Assembly (NCBI GenBank): GCA_017857815.1 | Contig: JAFMCL010000010.1 | Coordinates: 1 to 64,000, forward strand | Direction of reading: 5' to 3' | Length of the DNA: 64,000 nucleotides | DNA from: Flavobacteriaceae bacterium | GTDB taxonomy: Bacteria > Bacteroidota > Bacteroidia > Flavobacteriales > Flavobacteriaceae | Part shown: piece after piece, positions 8,772 through 18,372 of the stretch | How positions within the stretch are numbered: the stretch's first letter is position 1 | How the letters are laid out: every line of letters starts with the position of its first letter | Notes under the pieces: model-generated | The model's database searches: none | What the model was told of the DNA's origin: nothing | The model's input: the letters and a program-made list of their open reading frames with translations, nothing else | Position numbers and translations under genes: made by a program

Positions 8772-10268
8772 ATGTCCAAATTAAATTATAAAATCATCAT
8801 TCATATCATCGGGGTTTTATTACTCTTTAATGGAGGATTAATGCTTCTGTCCTCCTTGGTGAGTCTTTTGATGAAAGATGGAGTTACATTCGAGATCACA
8901 CTTTCTTCTTTTTTGGTGATGATTTTGGGGGGCGGAATGATGCTGTTTTCGAGGCACCACAAAAAACAGATTCAAAAACGAGAAGGCTATTTGATTGTTA
9001 CACTTGGTTGGATATTAATTTCATTAACGGGAATGCTCCCTTATATATTAACGGGATCAATTCAAGAGATTTCCTACGCTTTTTTTGAAACCATGTCAGG
9101 TTATACGACCACAGGGTCTTCGATCTTAACAGATATAGAGTCAATCCCAGCAGGGGTTTTGTTTTGGAGGAGTATGACCCATTGGATCGGCGGGATGGGA
9201 ATCATTGTTCTCGCCATTGCGATATTACCATTATTGGGGATAGGAGGAATGCAGCTTTTTACTGCTGAGGCTCCTGGACCAAGCAGTGATAAATTGCATC
9301 CCCGTATTACAGATACTGCCAAGCGATTGTGGCTCATCTATGTTTCCTTTACATTAGCCGAAACCTTATTGCTTTTTTTCGCAGGAATGTCGCTTTTTGA
9401 TGCATTAAATCATGCAATGAGCACCCTGTCTACCGGAGGGTTTTCAACAAAAAACAACAGTCTTGCCCATTGGAATCATTTGCCTTGGATCCAATACATC
9501 GTTATCTTTTTTATGTTTTTAGCTGGAACTAATTTTGTTCTCAGTTATTTTGCTTTTACCGGGAAAATAAAAAAAGTTTTTAAGGATGATGAATTTCGAA
9601 TTTATGTAAAGTTCATCCTCGTTTTTACTTTAGTCGTAGCAGGAATAATATTTACAAGAGTTGATTTTACGGATTCTTCTTTTGATCATCCCCAAGTATG
9701 GGGAGATGTAGAAAGTGTCATAAGACATTCATTGTTTCAAGTAATTGCTGTTGTCACAACTACTGGTTTTGTCACTGCAGACTTCACTCTTTGGACGCCG
9801 TTTTTAACAATATTTTTCTTTGGCTTGATGTTTCTTGGAGGTTCTGCGGGAAGTACATCGGGTGGGGTGAAGGTGGTGCGTCATTTTTTAATGATAAAGA
9901 GTGGATTTTTAGAATTTAAAAGAGCTTTACATCCCAATGCAATAATTCATACGCGGTACAACAACAAGATGGTTAATGAAGATATTATCAATAACATTCT
10001 TGGTTTTTTCATTCTATACATGCTCTCATTTATTATCGGAAGTTTGGTTTTTGGATTCCTTGGTTTGGATTTTGAATCAGCAATTGGAGTCGCAGCTTCC
10101 TCACTCGGTAATGTAGGACCTGCATTGGGAGATTTTGGCCCCTCTAATAATTATAGCGAGTTACCTGTTTTAGCCAAGTGGTGGGCTTCATTTTTGATGT
10201 TACTCGGTCGTCTAGAATTATTTACGGTACTGATTTTGATAACTCCATTTTTCTGGAGAAAAAATTAA
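8772..10268 (+). CDS. trkH: Trk potassium uptake system, membrane subunit TrkH
   Basis: This 498-residue polytopic membrane protein has the TrkH/KtrB selectivity-filter-like loops TMSGYTTTGSSIL (near residue 108), MSTLSTGGFSTKN (near 217), AVVTTTGFVTAD (near 327) and SSLGNVGPALGD (near 443), one per pseudo-repeat of the M1-P-M2 fold. It forms the K+-conducting pore with TrkA as gating ring. The C-terminal four bases overlap rarA on the opposite strand, so the two transcription units converge without a visible terminator. Confidence 0.95.
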   Translation: MSKLNYKIIIHIIGVLLLFNGGLMLLSSLVSLLMKDGVTFEITLSSFLVMILGGGMMLFSRHHKKQIQKREGYLIVTLGWILISLTGMLPYILTGSIQEISYAFFETMSGYTTTGSSILTDIESIPAGVLFWRSMTHWIGGMGIIVLAIAILPLLGIGGMQLFTAEAPGPSSDKLHPRITDTAKRLWLIYVSFTLAETLLLFFAGMSLFDALNHAMSTLSTGGFSTKNNSLAHWNHLPWIQYIVIFFMFLAGTNFVLSYFAFTGKIKKVFKDDEFRIYVKFILVFTLVVAGIIFTRVDFTDSSFDHPQVWGDVESVIRHSLFQVIAVVTTTGFVTADFTLWTPFLTIFFFGLMFLGGSAGSTSGGVKVVRHFLMIKSGFLEFKRALHPNAIIHTRYNNKMVNEDIINNILGFFILYMLSFIIGSLVFGFLGLDFESAIGVAASSLGNVGPALGDFGPSNNYSELPVLAKWWASFLMLLGRLELFTVLILITPFFWRKN

Positions 10269-11539
10269 TAGTTATACTTTTCTCCCCATCTAGATTTAAG
10301 AAATTTTCTCAACTGACTTTCTTTTGTGTTTTCACCAGGTTCATAGAAATGTTGACCTTCAAGATCCTTGGGTAAAAACTCCATTTCTACAAAACTATTC
10401 AAATGATCATGGGCATATTGGTATTCTTTTCCATGTCCTAGTTCCTTCATCAATTTTGTAGGAGCGTTTCGTAGGGGCAAGGGAACGCTGAGGTCACCAG
10501 TTTCCTCCACTTTTTTTTGTGCTTTATTGATCGCCATATAAGCAGTATTACTTTTTTCAGAACAGGCCAGGTAGATGGCACATTGACTTAGTGGAATCCT
10601 TGCTTCAGGAAATCCAAGTACGTTGACTGCCTGAAAGGTATTATTTGCCAGTACCAGAGCAGTTGGGTTTGCAATGCCAATATCTTCAGAAGCAAGAATC
10701 AACATTCTTCGTGCGATGAACTTAATTTCTTCTCCTCCCGCAATCATTCTTGCCAGCCAATAGACAGCTCCATTGGGGTCACTACCTCGAATGGACTTTA
10801 TAAATGCAGAAATTATATCGTAATGTAGATCACCATTTTTATCAAACATTGCCATGTTCGTTTGAACTTTCTCGAGTACAACATTGTTGTCGATTTTTAT
10901 GGGCTCTGGTATACTGTTTACGATCAGTTCTAATGCCGAAAGCAGCTTTCTTGCATCACCACCAGAGATTTTCAATAAAGCCTCATCTTCCAATATTTCA
11001 ATTTTCTTTTGAGACAATGCAGCATCTTTCTTTAATGCTTTTTTAATGATTGATTGAAGCTGGGTTTTATTTAAAGGATTGAGGGAGTATACCTGGCATC
11101 TTGACAACAAAGCGTTAATAACTTCAAAGCTTGGATTTTCTGTTGTGGCTCCAATGAGTGTGACACTTCCTTTTTCAACGGCTCCCAAAAGAGAATCTTG
11201 TTGAGATTTACTGAATCGATGTATTTCATCAATAAACAATAATGGATTTTTATTGGTAAAAAGTCCACCACCATGTTCTGCTTTTTGTAGGATTTCACGA
11301 ATTTCTTTAACGCCAGAGTTAATGGCGGATAATTGATAGAAGGGTCTTTCCTTTTGCGTGGCGAGTAATCTTGCCAAAGTGGTTTTTCCAGTTCCTGGAG
11401 GTCCCCATAAAATCATCGAAGGTAAATTACCGCTTTTAAGAATGGTGGTCAAAGTCCCTGCGGGTCCAACTAAATGCTCTTGCCCGACGTACTCGTCGAG
11501 GCTTTTTGGACGCATTCTTTCGGCAAGAGGAGTGTTCAT
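10265..11539 (-). CDS. rarA: replication-associated recombination protein A (AAA ATPase)
   Basis: RarA/MgsA is a clamp-loader-like ATPase acting at stalled replication forks. The 424-residue protein opens with MRPKSLDEYVGQEHLVG, has Walker A GPPGTGKTTLAR (near residue 46), Walker B LLFIDEIHRF (near 100), sensor 1 GATTENPSFEV and the family tail with YQYAHDH and QHFYEPG. It follows rlmB by six bases on the same strand and is probably cotranscribed. The stop overlaps trkH. Confidence 0.95.
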   Translation of the reverse strand: MNTPLAERMRPKSLDEYVGQEHLVGPAGTLTTILKSGNLPSMILWGPPGTGKTTLARLLATQKERPFYQLSAINSGVKEIREILQKAEHGGGLFTNKNPLLFIDEIHRFSKSQQDSLLGAVEKGSVTLIGATTENPSFEVINALLSRCQVYSLNPLNKTQLQSIIKKALKKDAALSQKKIEILEDEALLKISGGDARKLLSALELIVNSIPEPIKIDNNVVLEKVQTNMAMFDKNGDLHYDIISAFIKSIRGSDPNGAVYWLARMIAGGEEIKFIARRMLILASEDIGIANPTALVLANNTFQAVNVLGFPEARIPLSQCAIYLACSEKSNTAYMAINKAQKKVEETGDLSVPLPLRNAPTKLMKELGHGKEYQYAHDHLNSFVEMEFLPKDLEGQHFYEPGENTKESQLRKFLKSRWGEKYNY

Positions 11540-11545
11540 CGAAAC

Positions 11546-12286
11546 TTATTTGCTGTTGTGATGTCTTTGTCTTTGAATTTCATAAAGCACTACTGCACAA
11601 GCAACGCTTACATTCAAAGAACCAATGTTTTCATTCATTGGTAGTATTACTTTTTCATTTGATAACTTTATTAGACTTGGATGTATGCCTCGCTCTTCGG
11701 ATCCCATAATTAGTGCAACACTACTATCAAAATTATTTTCAAAAAGGATTTGATCTGTTTTTTCAGTTACTGCAACAATTTTTATTTCAGCTGCTTGAAG
11801 CATATAAATTGCATCTTTGAGGTGATTTACTTTAACCAATGGCACTGAGAATATTCCTCCTGCCGAGGCTTTTACAGTGTTTGCATTAATCGGAGCAGAG
11901 CCGGTTTGAGGAAGCACAACACCGGCTACTCCCGTCGCAGAGGCTGTTCTCAAAATGGCGCCTAAATTACGAGTGTCGGTGATGCCATCTAAGAGAAGGT
12001 AAGTTGATTTTTGATCAATATTTTTTTCAATTAAATTTTCTAGAGATTGGAATTGAATGGGAGCAATTCGAGCTACAGCCCCTTGATGGTTTTCATGCGA
12101 AAACCTTTCTAGCCTTTCAATAGGGACATAGCTATGCGAAATGCCATTTTCGTGAATTTTCTGTTCTAGACTTTTAAAAAGAGGTCCTTGTTGTCCTTTT
12201 AAAAGCCAAATTTTGTCAAGAGGTTGCTCCTGAACGATGGCTTCTAAGATTGCGCGTATTCCATATATTTCCTGACCTTCTTTCAT
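11546..12286 (-). CDS. rlmB: 23S rRNA (guanosine-2251-2'-O)-methyltransferase RlmB
   Basis: SPOUT methyltransferase of 246 residues with the RlmB-type N-terminus (EIYGIRAILEAI... LDKIWLLKG), HQGAVARIAPI linker, and motifs DTRNLGAILRTA, LIMGSEERGIHPSL and GSLNVSVACAVVLYE. It modifies G2251 in the peptidyl-transferase P loop in E. coli; the same target is inferred here. A longer frame begins at TTG 12295, but the ATG at 12286 starts directly before KEGQEIYG, as in homologues. The site specificity could differ from E. coli. Confidence 0.88.
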   Translation of the reverse strand: MKEGQEIYGIRAILEAIVQEQPLDKIWLLKGQQGPLFKSLEQKIHENGISHSYVPIERLERFSHENHQGAVARIAPIQFQSLENLIEKNIDQKSTYLLLDGITDTRNLGAILRTASATGVAGVVLPQTGSAPINANTVKASAGGIFSVPLVKVNHLKDAIYMLQAAEIKIVAVTEKTDQILFENNFDSSVALIMGSEERGIHPSLIKLSNEKVILPMNENIGSLNVSVACAVVLYEIQRQRHHNSK

Positions 12287-12350
12287 AAGGTGCAATTTAG
12301 AAATAACGAATTATATATTAACACTTATTCCGATTTTTATAATTAATGAT

Positions 12351-12388
12351 AAATAAAAAAAACCGTCTCGAGGACGATTTTTTTTTAA
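12351..12388 (-). terminator. Rho-independent terminator of the first susCD pair
   Basis: On the minus strand a GC-rich stem (ATCGTC / GACGGT, loop CTCGA) is flanked by an A tract before it and TTTTTTTTATTT after it. It starts 15 bases past the susD stop at 12404. Confidence 0.8.
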
Positions 12389-12403
12389 ACAAGTCCTTAA
12401 TAA

Positions 12404-13828
12404 TTAACGATCATCATTTACAGACTCGTCAATATTATCATTGGCATCAATTTCAGATTGTGGAACTTTTAAAAAGAATTTCTTATCATCGGGCAATAAA
12501 TTCCCTGGGGATTTGACCCTATGGTTTCCAGTTCTTGTGATCCCTTTTCTCAATCTTTTTGCATCAAACCATTCAACACCAATTTCACCATAGAGTTCTT
12601 TTCTTCTTTCAACCAAAATCTCATCGATCAATGCCGTCCCACTGTTACCCGAAGCGACAGCTTTGGGGTCACGGTTTTTTTGGAGCGAAAACAATAGTGT
12701 TGCAGCCTCAGCATCGTTATCTTGACGTGCTTTTGCCTCAGCTTCAATGAGTAACATTTCGGGAGATCTCATTAGTGGAATATCTGGATCAAAAGTGAGT
12801 TTAAATTTGCTAGATGCTCTTGCTTTGTAAGAGCCACTATTGTCTCCCAATCCGAATAAATCGAAAAAGGTATTTCTCACATCGGTATCCGAAAACCTAT
12901 TGACAAAATCTTCATTCCAAAAGGCCTCTCCATATCCGATTTTATTTGAGTTGTCCGTGAACGAGTGAGGTGCCGTATTGATAGTAATTGTTTGATCGAC
13001 TGTTTGAGGTATTCCCCAGATCCATTCTTCATCCTCGATATTGTTAAATCCATTGCTGTAATTGGAAGCATTTAAAGAGTAACCAATTCTGGCTTTACTA
13101 GCAGCTATTTCCGCCGCGCTCCAATTGCCCATAACTTGGTTGACTCTCGCAAGAATTCCATAGGTGACATTTTTATTAATATATGATTTGTCCAATCTTG
13201 AGTCAACTCCCTTTTCAACAGCATCATTTAAGTCAGACAATATTAAAGTATACATTTCTGTTAGAGTTGACATCGCCTTGCCTTCCAACGCTGGTGAAGT
13301 ATAGATTGGAGGGGCTGGGAGCGAAGCATCGTAGCTGTAGGTGTGTTGAAACTCCATGGCCAATTGAAAGTAATAAAAGGCTCTTAAAGTTAGTGCTTGT
13401 GATAAGGACTCGTCCTTATCTGTTGCCGAAAGATTTTCACTATCATTGATTCCCTTGATTAAAATGTTTAATTCATTAATCATGGTATATGGAAATGCCC
13501 AACTAAAAACTGTTCTTTTGTCCGTGGGATCTCTATTGTCATTATTGTAGTCAAAACGATACCATTGTACACCAAGGATAAGATCATTTCCTTTGACTGT
13601 TCTTGCGAAATAAAGAGAAGGCAATCCGCCAGTATCGAGTCTGTCAAGATTTAGTTCGAGGCGAGAAGCTCTTAAAATTCCAGAGATGAATGAGTTTACT
13701 CCATCTCTTGATGTAAAGATAACAGAGGTGCTAACTGAAGAAGTTGGCTTTGGTTCGTTTAGATAATCTTTATCACAACTAACGATAAGTGTTGAGACAA
13801 GCGCGATTGAAATAAGTATTTTTTTCAT
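12404..13828 (-). CDS. RagB/SusD-family outer-membrane nutrient-binding lipoprotein (pair 1)
   Basis: This 474-residue surface lipoprotein has a signal ending in TLIVSC (Cys18). It shows the SusD fold landmarks: TPR-like helices around SQALTLRAFYYFQLAMEFQHTY (near residue 145-165) and the C-terminal LLIEAEAKAR ... LVERRKELYGEIGVEWFDAKRL block. SusD proteins cap the SusC barrel and capture substrate at the cell surface. The gene begins 12 bases after the susC stop and ends at a terminator, so the pair is a self-contained unit. Its sequence is of a different SusD subfamily from the two SusD proteins further along the block. The ligand is unknown. Confidence 0.92.
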   Translation of the reverse strand: MKKILISIALVSTLIVSCDKDYLNEPKPTSSVSTSVIFTSRDGVNSFISGILRASRLELNLDRLDTGGLPSLYFARTVKGNDLILGVQWYRFDYNNDNRDPTDKRTVFSWAFPYTMINELNILIKGINDSENLSATDKDESLSQALTLRAFYYFQLAMEFQHTYSYDASLPAPPIYTSPALEGKAMSTLTEMYTLILSDLNDAVEKGVDSRLDKSYINKNVTYGILARVNQVMGNWSAAEIAASKARIGYSLNASNYSNGFNNIEDEEWIWGIPQTVDQTITINTAPHSFTDNSNKIGYGEAFWNEDFVNRFSDTDVRNTFFDLFGLGDNSGSYKARASSKFKLTFDPDIPLMRSPEMLLIEAEAKARQDNDAEAATLLFSLQKNRDPKAVASGNSGTALIDEILVERRKELYGEIGVEWFDAKRLRKGITRTGNHRVKSPGNLLPDDKKFFLKVPQSEIDANDNIDESVNDDR

Positions 13829-13840
13829 TTTATGTTTCTT

Positions 13841-16800
13841 TTAAAATTGAACATTTACTCCCAACGAAAAGGTTTTCAGCTGATAGGACCGGTTGTTAGT
13901 CGCTCCTGATAAATCTTGTTCAGGGTCAATTCCTTTATGTGTTTGATAAGTAAAAATATTATCGCCTTGCAGGTACAATCTAAATCGGCTTACGTTTAAC
14001 CTTTCTGTAAAGCTTTCCTTAAAAGAGTATCCAATGCTAAGTGCTTTTAGTCGGATATAATCGTTCTTAAAAAGAAAACGCGAGGAGGTTGCACCAAAGT
14101 AATTTTGTGAATTTAACAAAAGTGGAACATCAGTAACATCTCCGGGCTTTGTCCATCGGTTGGCGATATCAGCATGGCGCTGGCCAGTTATATCTGTAGT
14201 GTTCATTAAGCGTGCATAAGAATGGTCATAGACATAGGACCCAAAGCTAAAGTTAAATAATGCATTAAGGTCAAAGTTTTTATAAGTAACGCTTGTGTTA
14301 AATCCACCTATAATATCTGGTAGGGAAGAGGCTCCAACATAATATCTATCTGCTTCACTGTATACCTTAGTCATTGTTCTTTCACCCGTTGGCTCACCGT
14401 TGGTGTCTAAGAGATCTTTGTACCACATCAGGTAGCCATCATTGGGATCAACCCCGGCAGATTCTCTTATGTAAAACTCATAGAGTGATCTTCCGACTTC
14501 CCATTTTTTGTTATCATTGATAAACTCCTTTTGCGATAGTTTAGAGATTTCATTATTGTCTAATGAGAAGTTTAATCCCAGATTTAAAGTTAAATCTTCT
14601 TTATCAATGATTGTTGATCTTAGCGAAAATTCAACACCATAATTCCTTAAAGATCCAACGTTTGTTTTTATAAAATCGTTGCCCGTAGAAATTGCTAATG
14701 GTTTGTCATAAATTAAATCAATGGACTCCTTGTCATAAATTTCCACAGAACCGTCGAGCAGTCCATCGAAAATTCCAAATTCAACACCATAATTAAGCAT
14801 GGCGGTTTTTTCCCAGGTGAGTAAGGGGTCAACTGGACTTGAAGATAAAACGCCGGGATTCTCTCCTTGAGAAAATCCTGTTTCGAAAAGTTGTAGATAG
14901 GGAAAGTATCCGATCCCTCGATTGTTTCCAAGTTCCCCATAAGAGGCTTTAATTTTTAAATAATTTATAAAATCAATATCCTTGATAAAAGACTCTTCAG
15001 AAGCGATCCATGATCCTCCGATAGAATAAAAGTTACCCCATCTGGACTCTTCAGAAAAGCGTGTGCTCCCATCTCTTCTTGCGGAGGCTTCTAGGTAGTA
15101 TTTTTTATCGTAGTTATAGCTAATTCTTGAGATTAAACTTATTAATCTTTCTTCTGTATTTGAGCCTGAAACACCTTCTGGTCTTGTGCTTCCATTTAAT
15201 ACGTTTACATTAGTGAGAAAGCCGATACCGCTTGCGCCTAGCTCATCAATTTGATATCTCAAAGTCTCGAAGATAATGTCGGCGTTGAGGCTGTTTAAAC
15301 CAAAATAAGTTTTATAATTTAAGGACTGGGTTAAATTTAGCGTAGTATCAAAGTCACGGTTTTGGGTAACTCTTCCATCAACATTTGCTGCAATTCCAAA
15401 ATTGTTGTCCGAATAAGAGAAATTATCGTAGGAAGATCGCTCGTAAAATACATCTGATCTAAATTTTAATTGCTCTAAAATATTAACATTTAAATACCCG
15501 TTCATCGTTGTACTGGTTCGATTGGTGATGAATTTATAATTATCAATTGCTCCTACCGCATTTTCGTTGGCACCATTGCTTCTGGAGCCGTTGACGAGCT
15601 GGGTTAGATTATTACCATAGTCAAATATTCTTTCTCCAGCCGAATTTAGGATAAGCTCTCCATTTCCATCTCTTTGGTAAAGCGGATAAAAATTGGGAAC
15701 ACTATACAACCATTGAATGGCCCCTTGAATACCATCTCCAGATTGAGAAGGAGCATTTAGTTTTGAGGTAGTATAAGCAACGTTTAACCCTGCATTGATA
15801 AAATCATTTACTTCGGTATCGATTTTTAGTCGGGTGGCAATTCTCTCAAAGAAAGTTGTTTTAACCTGTCCCTCTTCTTTAAGATAATTAGAACCAAAAT
15901 AGAAAGACGTTTTTTCTCCCCCTCCGTTTATGGAAACTCCATGCTCTTTTCTTGTTACATTATCTGAAAAAATAGCCTTCTTCCAGTCCGTATCCCACAT
16001 TGGACTGACCAATAACTCTCCAGAGGTATTCACAGGCTGTGAAAGACCATAGGGGTTGTATTTTAGTTCAGAAATAAGATTCATAGAAGCTTTAGATCCC
16101 GCCGCGCTTGGAGTTAATCCATTCACATACTGTTCATTGTTTCGGGAAGATTCCCATGCGTATTTGGTAAAGTCATCTACATTTATAAGATCATGTAAAG
16201 CAGAAGCATTGGTCGACACACCATAGTTAGAACTTATGGTCAATTGGGTTTTACTTCTTTTAGTTCCAGACTTAGTGGTTATGATTATTACTCCATTAGC
16301 TCCTCTAGATCCATACAAAGAAGTGGAAGAAGCATCTTTTAAAACGGAGATCGATTCAACTTGTTCTTGGGCGATATTATTTAGGTTTCCATTAAAAGGG
16401 GCTCCATCAACTATAATAAGAGGAGAAGAGTCGGCGTTGATAGAACCTACTCCTCTAATTCTTATGATGGGATTGGTTCCAGGAACTCCTCCCGAAGTGA
16501 TAATGTTAACCCCAGGGATGCTTCCTTGCAGTGCTTGTGTGATGGTTGTTGCCTGTTGTGCTTGAATCGTAGCGTCAGAAATCACAGCAATAGATCCCAC
16601 AATCGATTCTTTAGATTGTACTCCATAAGCAACCACAACAACCTCATCAAGCTCGTTCGAAGGATAAAGAGAGACGTTTTGAAGATCGCCATCAATGTCT
16701 TTTATGATTTGAGAAGAATATCCAACAAAACTGTATTCTAAAGCAGCTTCTTCTCCAGTTTCAATAGTATAGTTTCCATCGAAATCTGAAGAAACACCAT

Positions 16801-16942
16801 TTGTTGTCCCCAGCTCAATTACAGTTGCTCCGGGAAGTGGCACTCCAGTTTCATCTGTGATGACCCCTGTTATTGTTTTTTGAGCCGATAACAGTTGCAT
16901 ACTAAGCATTGCTATTAAAGACAGATTGAATATTGTTTTCAT
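13841..16942 (-). CDS. SusC/RagA-family TonB-linked outer-membrane transporter (pair 1)
   Basis: The 1033-residue protein has a signal peptide (ALSMQLLSAQ), a carboxypeptidase-regulatory-like domain (TITGVITDETGVPLPGATVIELG, residues about 22-95), the plug domain (TITQALQGSIPGVN through GSRGANGVIIITTKSG, about 105-230) and a long TonB-dependent beta-barrel ending in the aromatic FSLGVNVQF. SusC barrels import bulky ligands using TonB energy. It is followed immediately by its susD partner. Its barrel differs strongly from the two paralogues at 19832 and 26488, so a different ligand is likely. No degradative enzyme is adjacent. Confidence 0.95.
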   Translation of the reverse strand: MKTIFNLSLIAMLSMQLLSAQKTITGVITDETGVPLPGATVIELGTTNGVSSDFDGNYTIETGEEAALEYSFVGYSSQIIKDIDGDLQNVSLYPSNELDEVVVVAYGVQSKESIVGSIAVISDATIQAQQATTITQALQGSIPGVNIITSGGVPGTNPIIRIRGVGSINADSSPLIIVDGAPFNGNLNNIAQEQVESISVLKDASSTSLYGSRGANGVIIITTKSGTKRSKTQLTISSNYGVSTNASALHDLINVDDFTKYAWESSRNNEQYVNGLTPSAAGSKASMNLISELKYNPYGLSQPVNTSGELLVSPMWDTDWKKAIFSDNVTRKEHGVSINGGGEKTSFYFGSNYLKEEGQVKTTFFERIATRLKIDTEVNDFINAGLNVAYTTSKLNAPSQSGDGIQGAIQWLYSVPNFYPLYQRDGNGELILNSAGERIFDYGNNLTQLVNGSRSNGANENAVGAIDNYKFITNRTSTTMNGYLNVNILEQLKFRSDVFYERSSYDNFSYSDNNFGIAANVDGRVTQNRDFDTTLNLTQSLNYKTYFGLNSLNADIIFETLRYQIDELGASGIGFLTNVNVLNGSTRPEGVSGSNTEERLISLISRISYNYDKKYYLEASARRDGSTRFSEESRWGNFYSIGGSWIASEESFIKDIDFINYLKIKASYGELGNNRGIGYFPYLQLFETGFSQGENPGVLSSSPVDPLLTWEKTAMLNYGVEFGIFDGLLDGSVEIYDKESIDLIYDKPLAISTGNDFIKTNVGSLRNYGVEFSLRSTIIDKEDLTLNLGLNFSLDNNEISKLSQKEFINDNKKWEVGRSLYEFYIRESAGVDPNDGYLMWYKDLLDTNGEPTGERTMTKVYSEADRYYVGASSLPDIIGGFNTSVTYKNFDLNALFNFSFGSYVYDHSYARLMNTTDITGQRHADIANRWTKPGDVTDVPLLLNSQNYFGATSSRFLFKNDYIRLKALSIGYSFKESFTERLNVSRFRLYLQGDNIFTYQTHKGIDPEQDLSGATNNRSYQLKTFSLGVNVQF

Positions 16943-17044
16943 ATTTATAGTAATTAATACACTTCAAAATTATATAAAAAATAAAGAGCGGAACTTTTTT
17001 GACAACTTTTTGTTTTAAACTGATCAATAAGATCATTTTTAAAA

Positions 17045-17080
17045 CAAAAAGAAAACCACCCAATTTGGGTGGTTTTTTTA
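17045..17080 (-). terminator. Rho-independent terminator of cassette A
   Basis: A near-perfect palindrome (AAAACCACCCAA, one base, TTGGGTGGTTTT at 17052-17076) lies 32 bases after the stop at 17112 and is followed on the minus strand by a T-rich tract. Its core is almost the same as the hairpin at 23721-23752 ending cassette B. Confidence 0.8.
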
Positions 17081-17111
17081 ATTTATTTTTATTTACTATT
17101 AATTAAAAGAA

Positions 17112-17627
17112 TTAATGCTCATCTTCAGCAAAACCAGTTCTTTTGTAACCAGCAATAGTATATATAGTTCCAGGATCATCAGAAAATTCAGCATTAAAAG
17201 TAATCCCATCAGTAGGATTTCCTCCCTCTGTTATGACCTCTCCTTTGGTGATTTTACCATCAGTAATATTTACAGTAATGTCATATCCATCAACGCTACT
17301 GGTTAGGTCAGAACCACTCAAAGTAAAGCCAGTAATATTTACCGTTGCTTTAACTTTAAAATCCCAGGTATGACCGCGATCATCAATCCATAGTTCAGTA
17401 CCGTCATTGCTTGAGGTGTTGTAAGTTGAAATTAGTTGGTATCCAAGACCATAAATATCATTTCCGCCGTTATCCAATAATTTAACATACCAATCTCCAG
17501 CCATATCAACTACTTTGGTTGACCCAATATCATCATCATCTACAATGTCACATGAAGTGAAAGCCAATAGTAGTAATGACACAAATAAACTTGTATATAA
17601 AGTTTTAGAAATTTTCATTTTTTTCAT
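17112..17627 (-). CDS. Lipid_bd-like small lipoprotein (cassette A)
   Basis: This 171-residue protein has a lipoprotein signal ending in AFTSC (Cys26), followed by an acidic linker and a beta-rich domain beginning MAGDWYVKLLDNGG. It resembles the Bacteroidetes family annotated as lipid-binding putative hydrolase (Lipid_bd), found beside SusCD pairs; the biochemical role is not established and I see no catalytic motif. The C-terminus YKRTGFAEDEH is shared exactly with the paralogue at 23781-24278. It is the last gene of cassette A, one base after the DUF5012-like gene, and is followed by a terminator. Confidence 0.7.
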   Translation of the reverse strand: MKKMKISKTLYTSLFVSLLLLAFTSCDIVDDDDIGSTKVVDMAGDWYVKLLDNGGNDIYGLGYQLISTYNTSSNDGTELWIDDRGHTWDFKVKATVNITGFTLSGSDLTSSVDGYDITVNITDGKITKGEVITEGGNPTDGITFNAEFSDDPGTIYTIAGYKRTGFAEDEH

Positions 17628-17628
17628 T

Positions 17629-18369
17629 TTAAAATTTAACTTTTTTCAATTGTACTTTAAACGTCCCGTTTCCAAAATCACCAACGCCGGAGTAAGTAAT
17701 TGTATCGTCACTAGGGTTTACTGTAAATTGTTGGATGTCGATAGCCAATCCCCAACCTGGAATAGTACATGTAGCCATCGTATAGTCGTTTGTTGCTATG
17801 TCATTTACCGTAATTGTACCGCTTTTAGCAGCATAACTTGGTCCATAACCCCTTCCAATATCATAATATCCTCCAATACCGTGAGAAATGGCGTAAGTGT
17901 CTCCACTTGTTTTGTAAATCATCACATGTTTCATGTCATCGTATTGTGCAAGTGGTGTAAAAGAGGGAGCCCTTTGAACGTCACTCAAATAGATGCCTTC
18001 AAGACTTGTGTTTAAATCTCCATCTTTGTATACCCAGATAGTTCTTCCGGCACTCCCGGTGAATCCATCTTTGTTTACAGCAGAGTAGCTCACCGTATAC
18101 TTGTCAGGAGTCATACTTGAAATCTCCTTACCAAAGTAAGTTCCTTTTGAGGTGCTCGTAGAGGTCTCAATTACGTTCTCTCCTTCTTTTGATTCAGCTC
18201 CGAGATCAGTAAATGTGCCACTGGCGTCAACAAATACAGTTTGAGCGCCATTAATTGTGATTATTGGATAATTTGTAACAGCTGAAACACCGAGAGTGTC
18301 TTCTGTTTCGCAAGAAATAGTTATTCCTGCGAGGATGCATAATAGTGTAATTATTTTTTTCATCATCAT
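17629..18369 (-). CDS. DUF5012-like Ig-fold surface lipoprotein (cassette A)
   Basis: The 246-residue protein has a lipoprotein signal (lipobox TISC, Cys20), a bacterial Ig-like domain (residues about 30-115, YPIITINGAQTVFVDASGTF ... YSAVNKDGFTG), then a conserved beta-rich domain with YLSDVQRAPSFTP, GGYYDIGRGYG and GNGTFKVQLKK. This arrangement fits DUF5012-type proteins that accompany SusCD pairs; a surface glycan- or ligand-binding role is inferred only from location. Three consecutive ATG codons leave the exact start open. It starts three bases past the susD stop. The paralogue is at 24286-25023. Confidence 0.75.
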   Translation of the reverse strand: MMMKKIITLLCILAGITISCETEDTLGVSAVTNYPIITINGAQTVFVDASGTFTDLGAESKEGENVIETSTSTSKGTYFGKEISSMTPDKYTVSYSAVNKDGFTGSAGRTIWVYKDGDLNTSLEGIYLSDVQRAPSFTPLAQYDDMKHVMIYKTSGDTYAISHGIGGYYDIGRGYGPSYAAKSGTITVNDIATNDYTMATCTIPGWGLAIDIQQFTVNPSDDTITYSGVGDFGNGTFKVQLKKVKF

Positions 18370-18372
18370 TTT

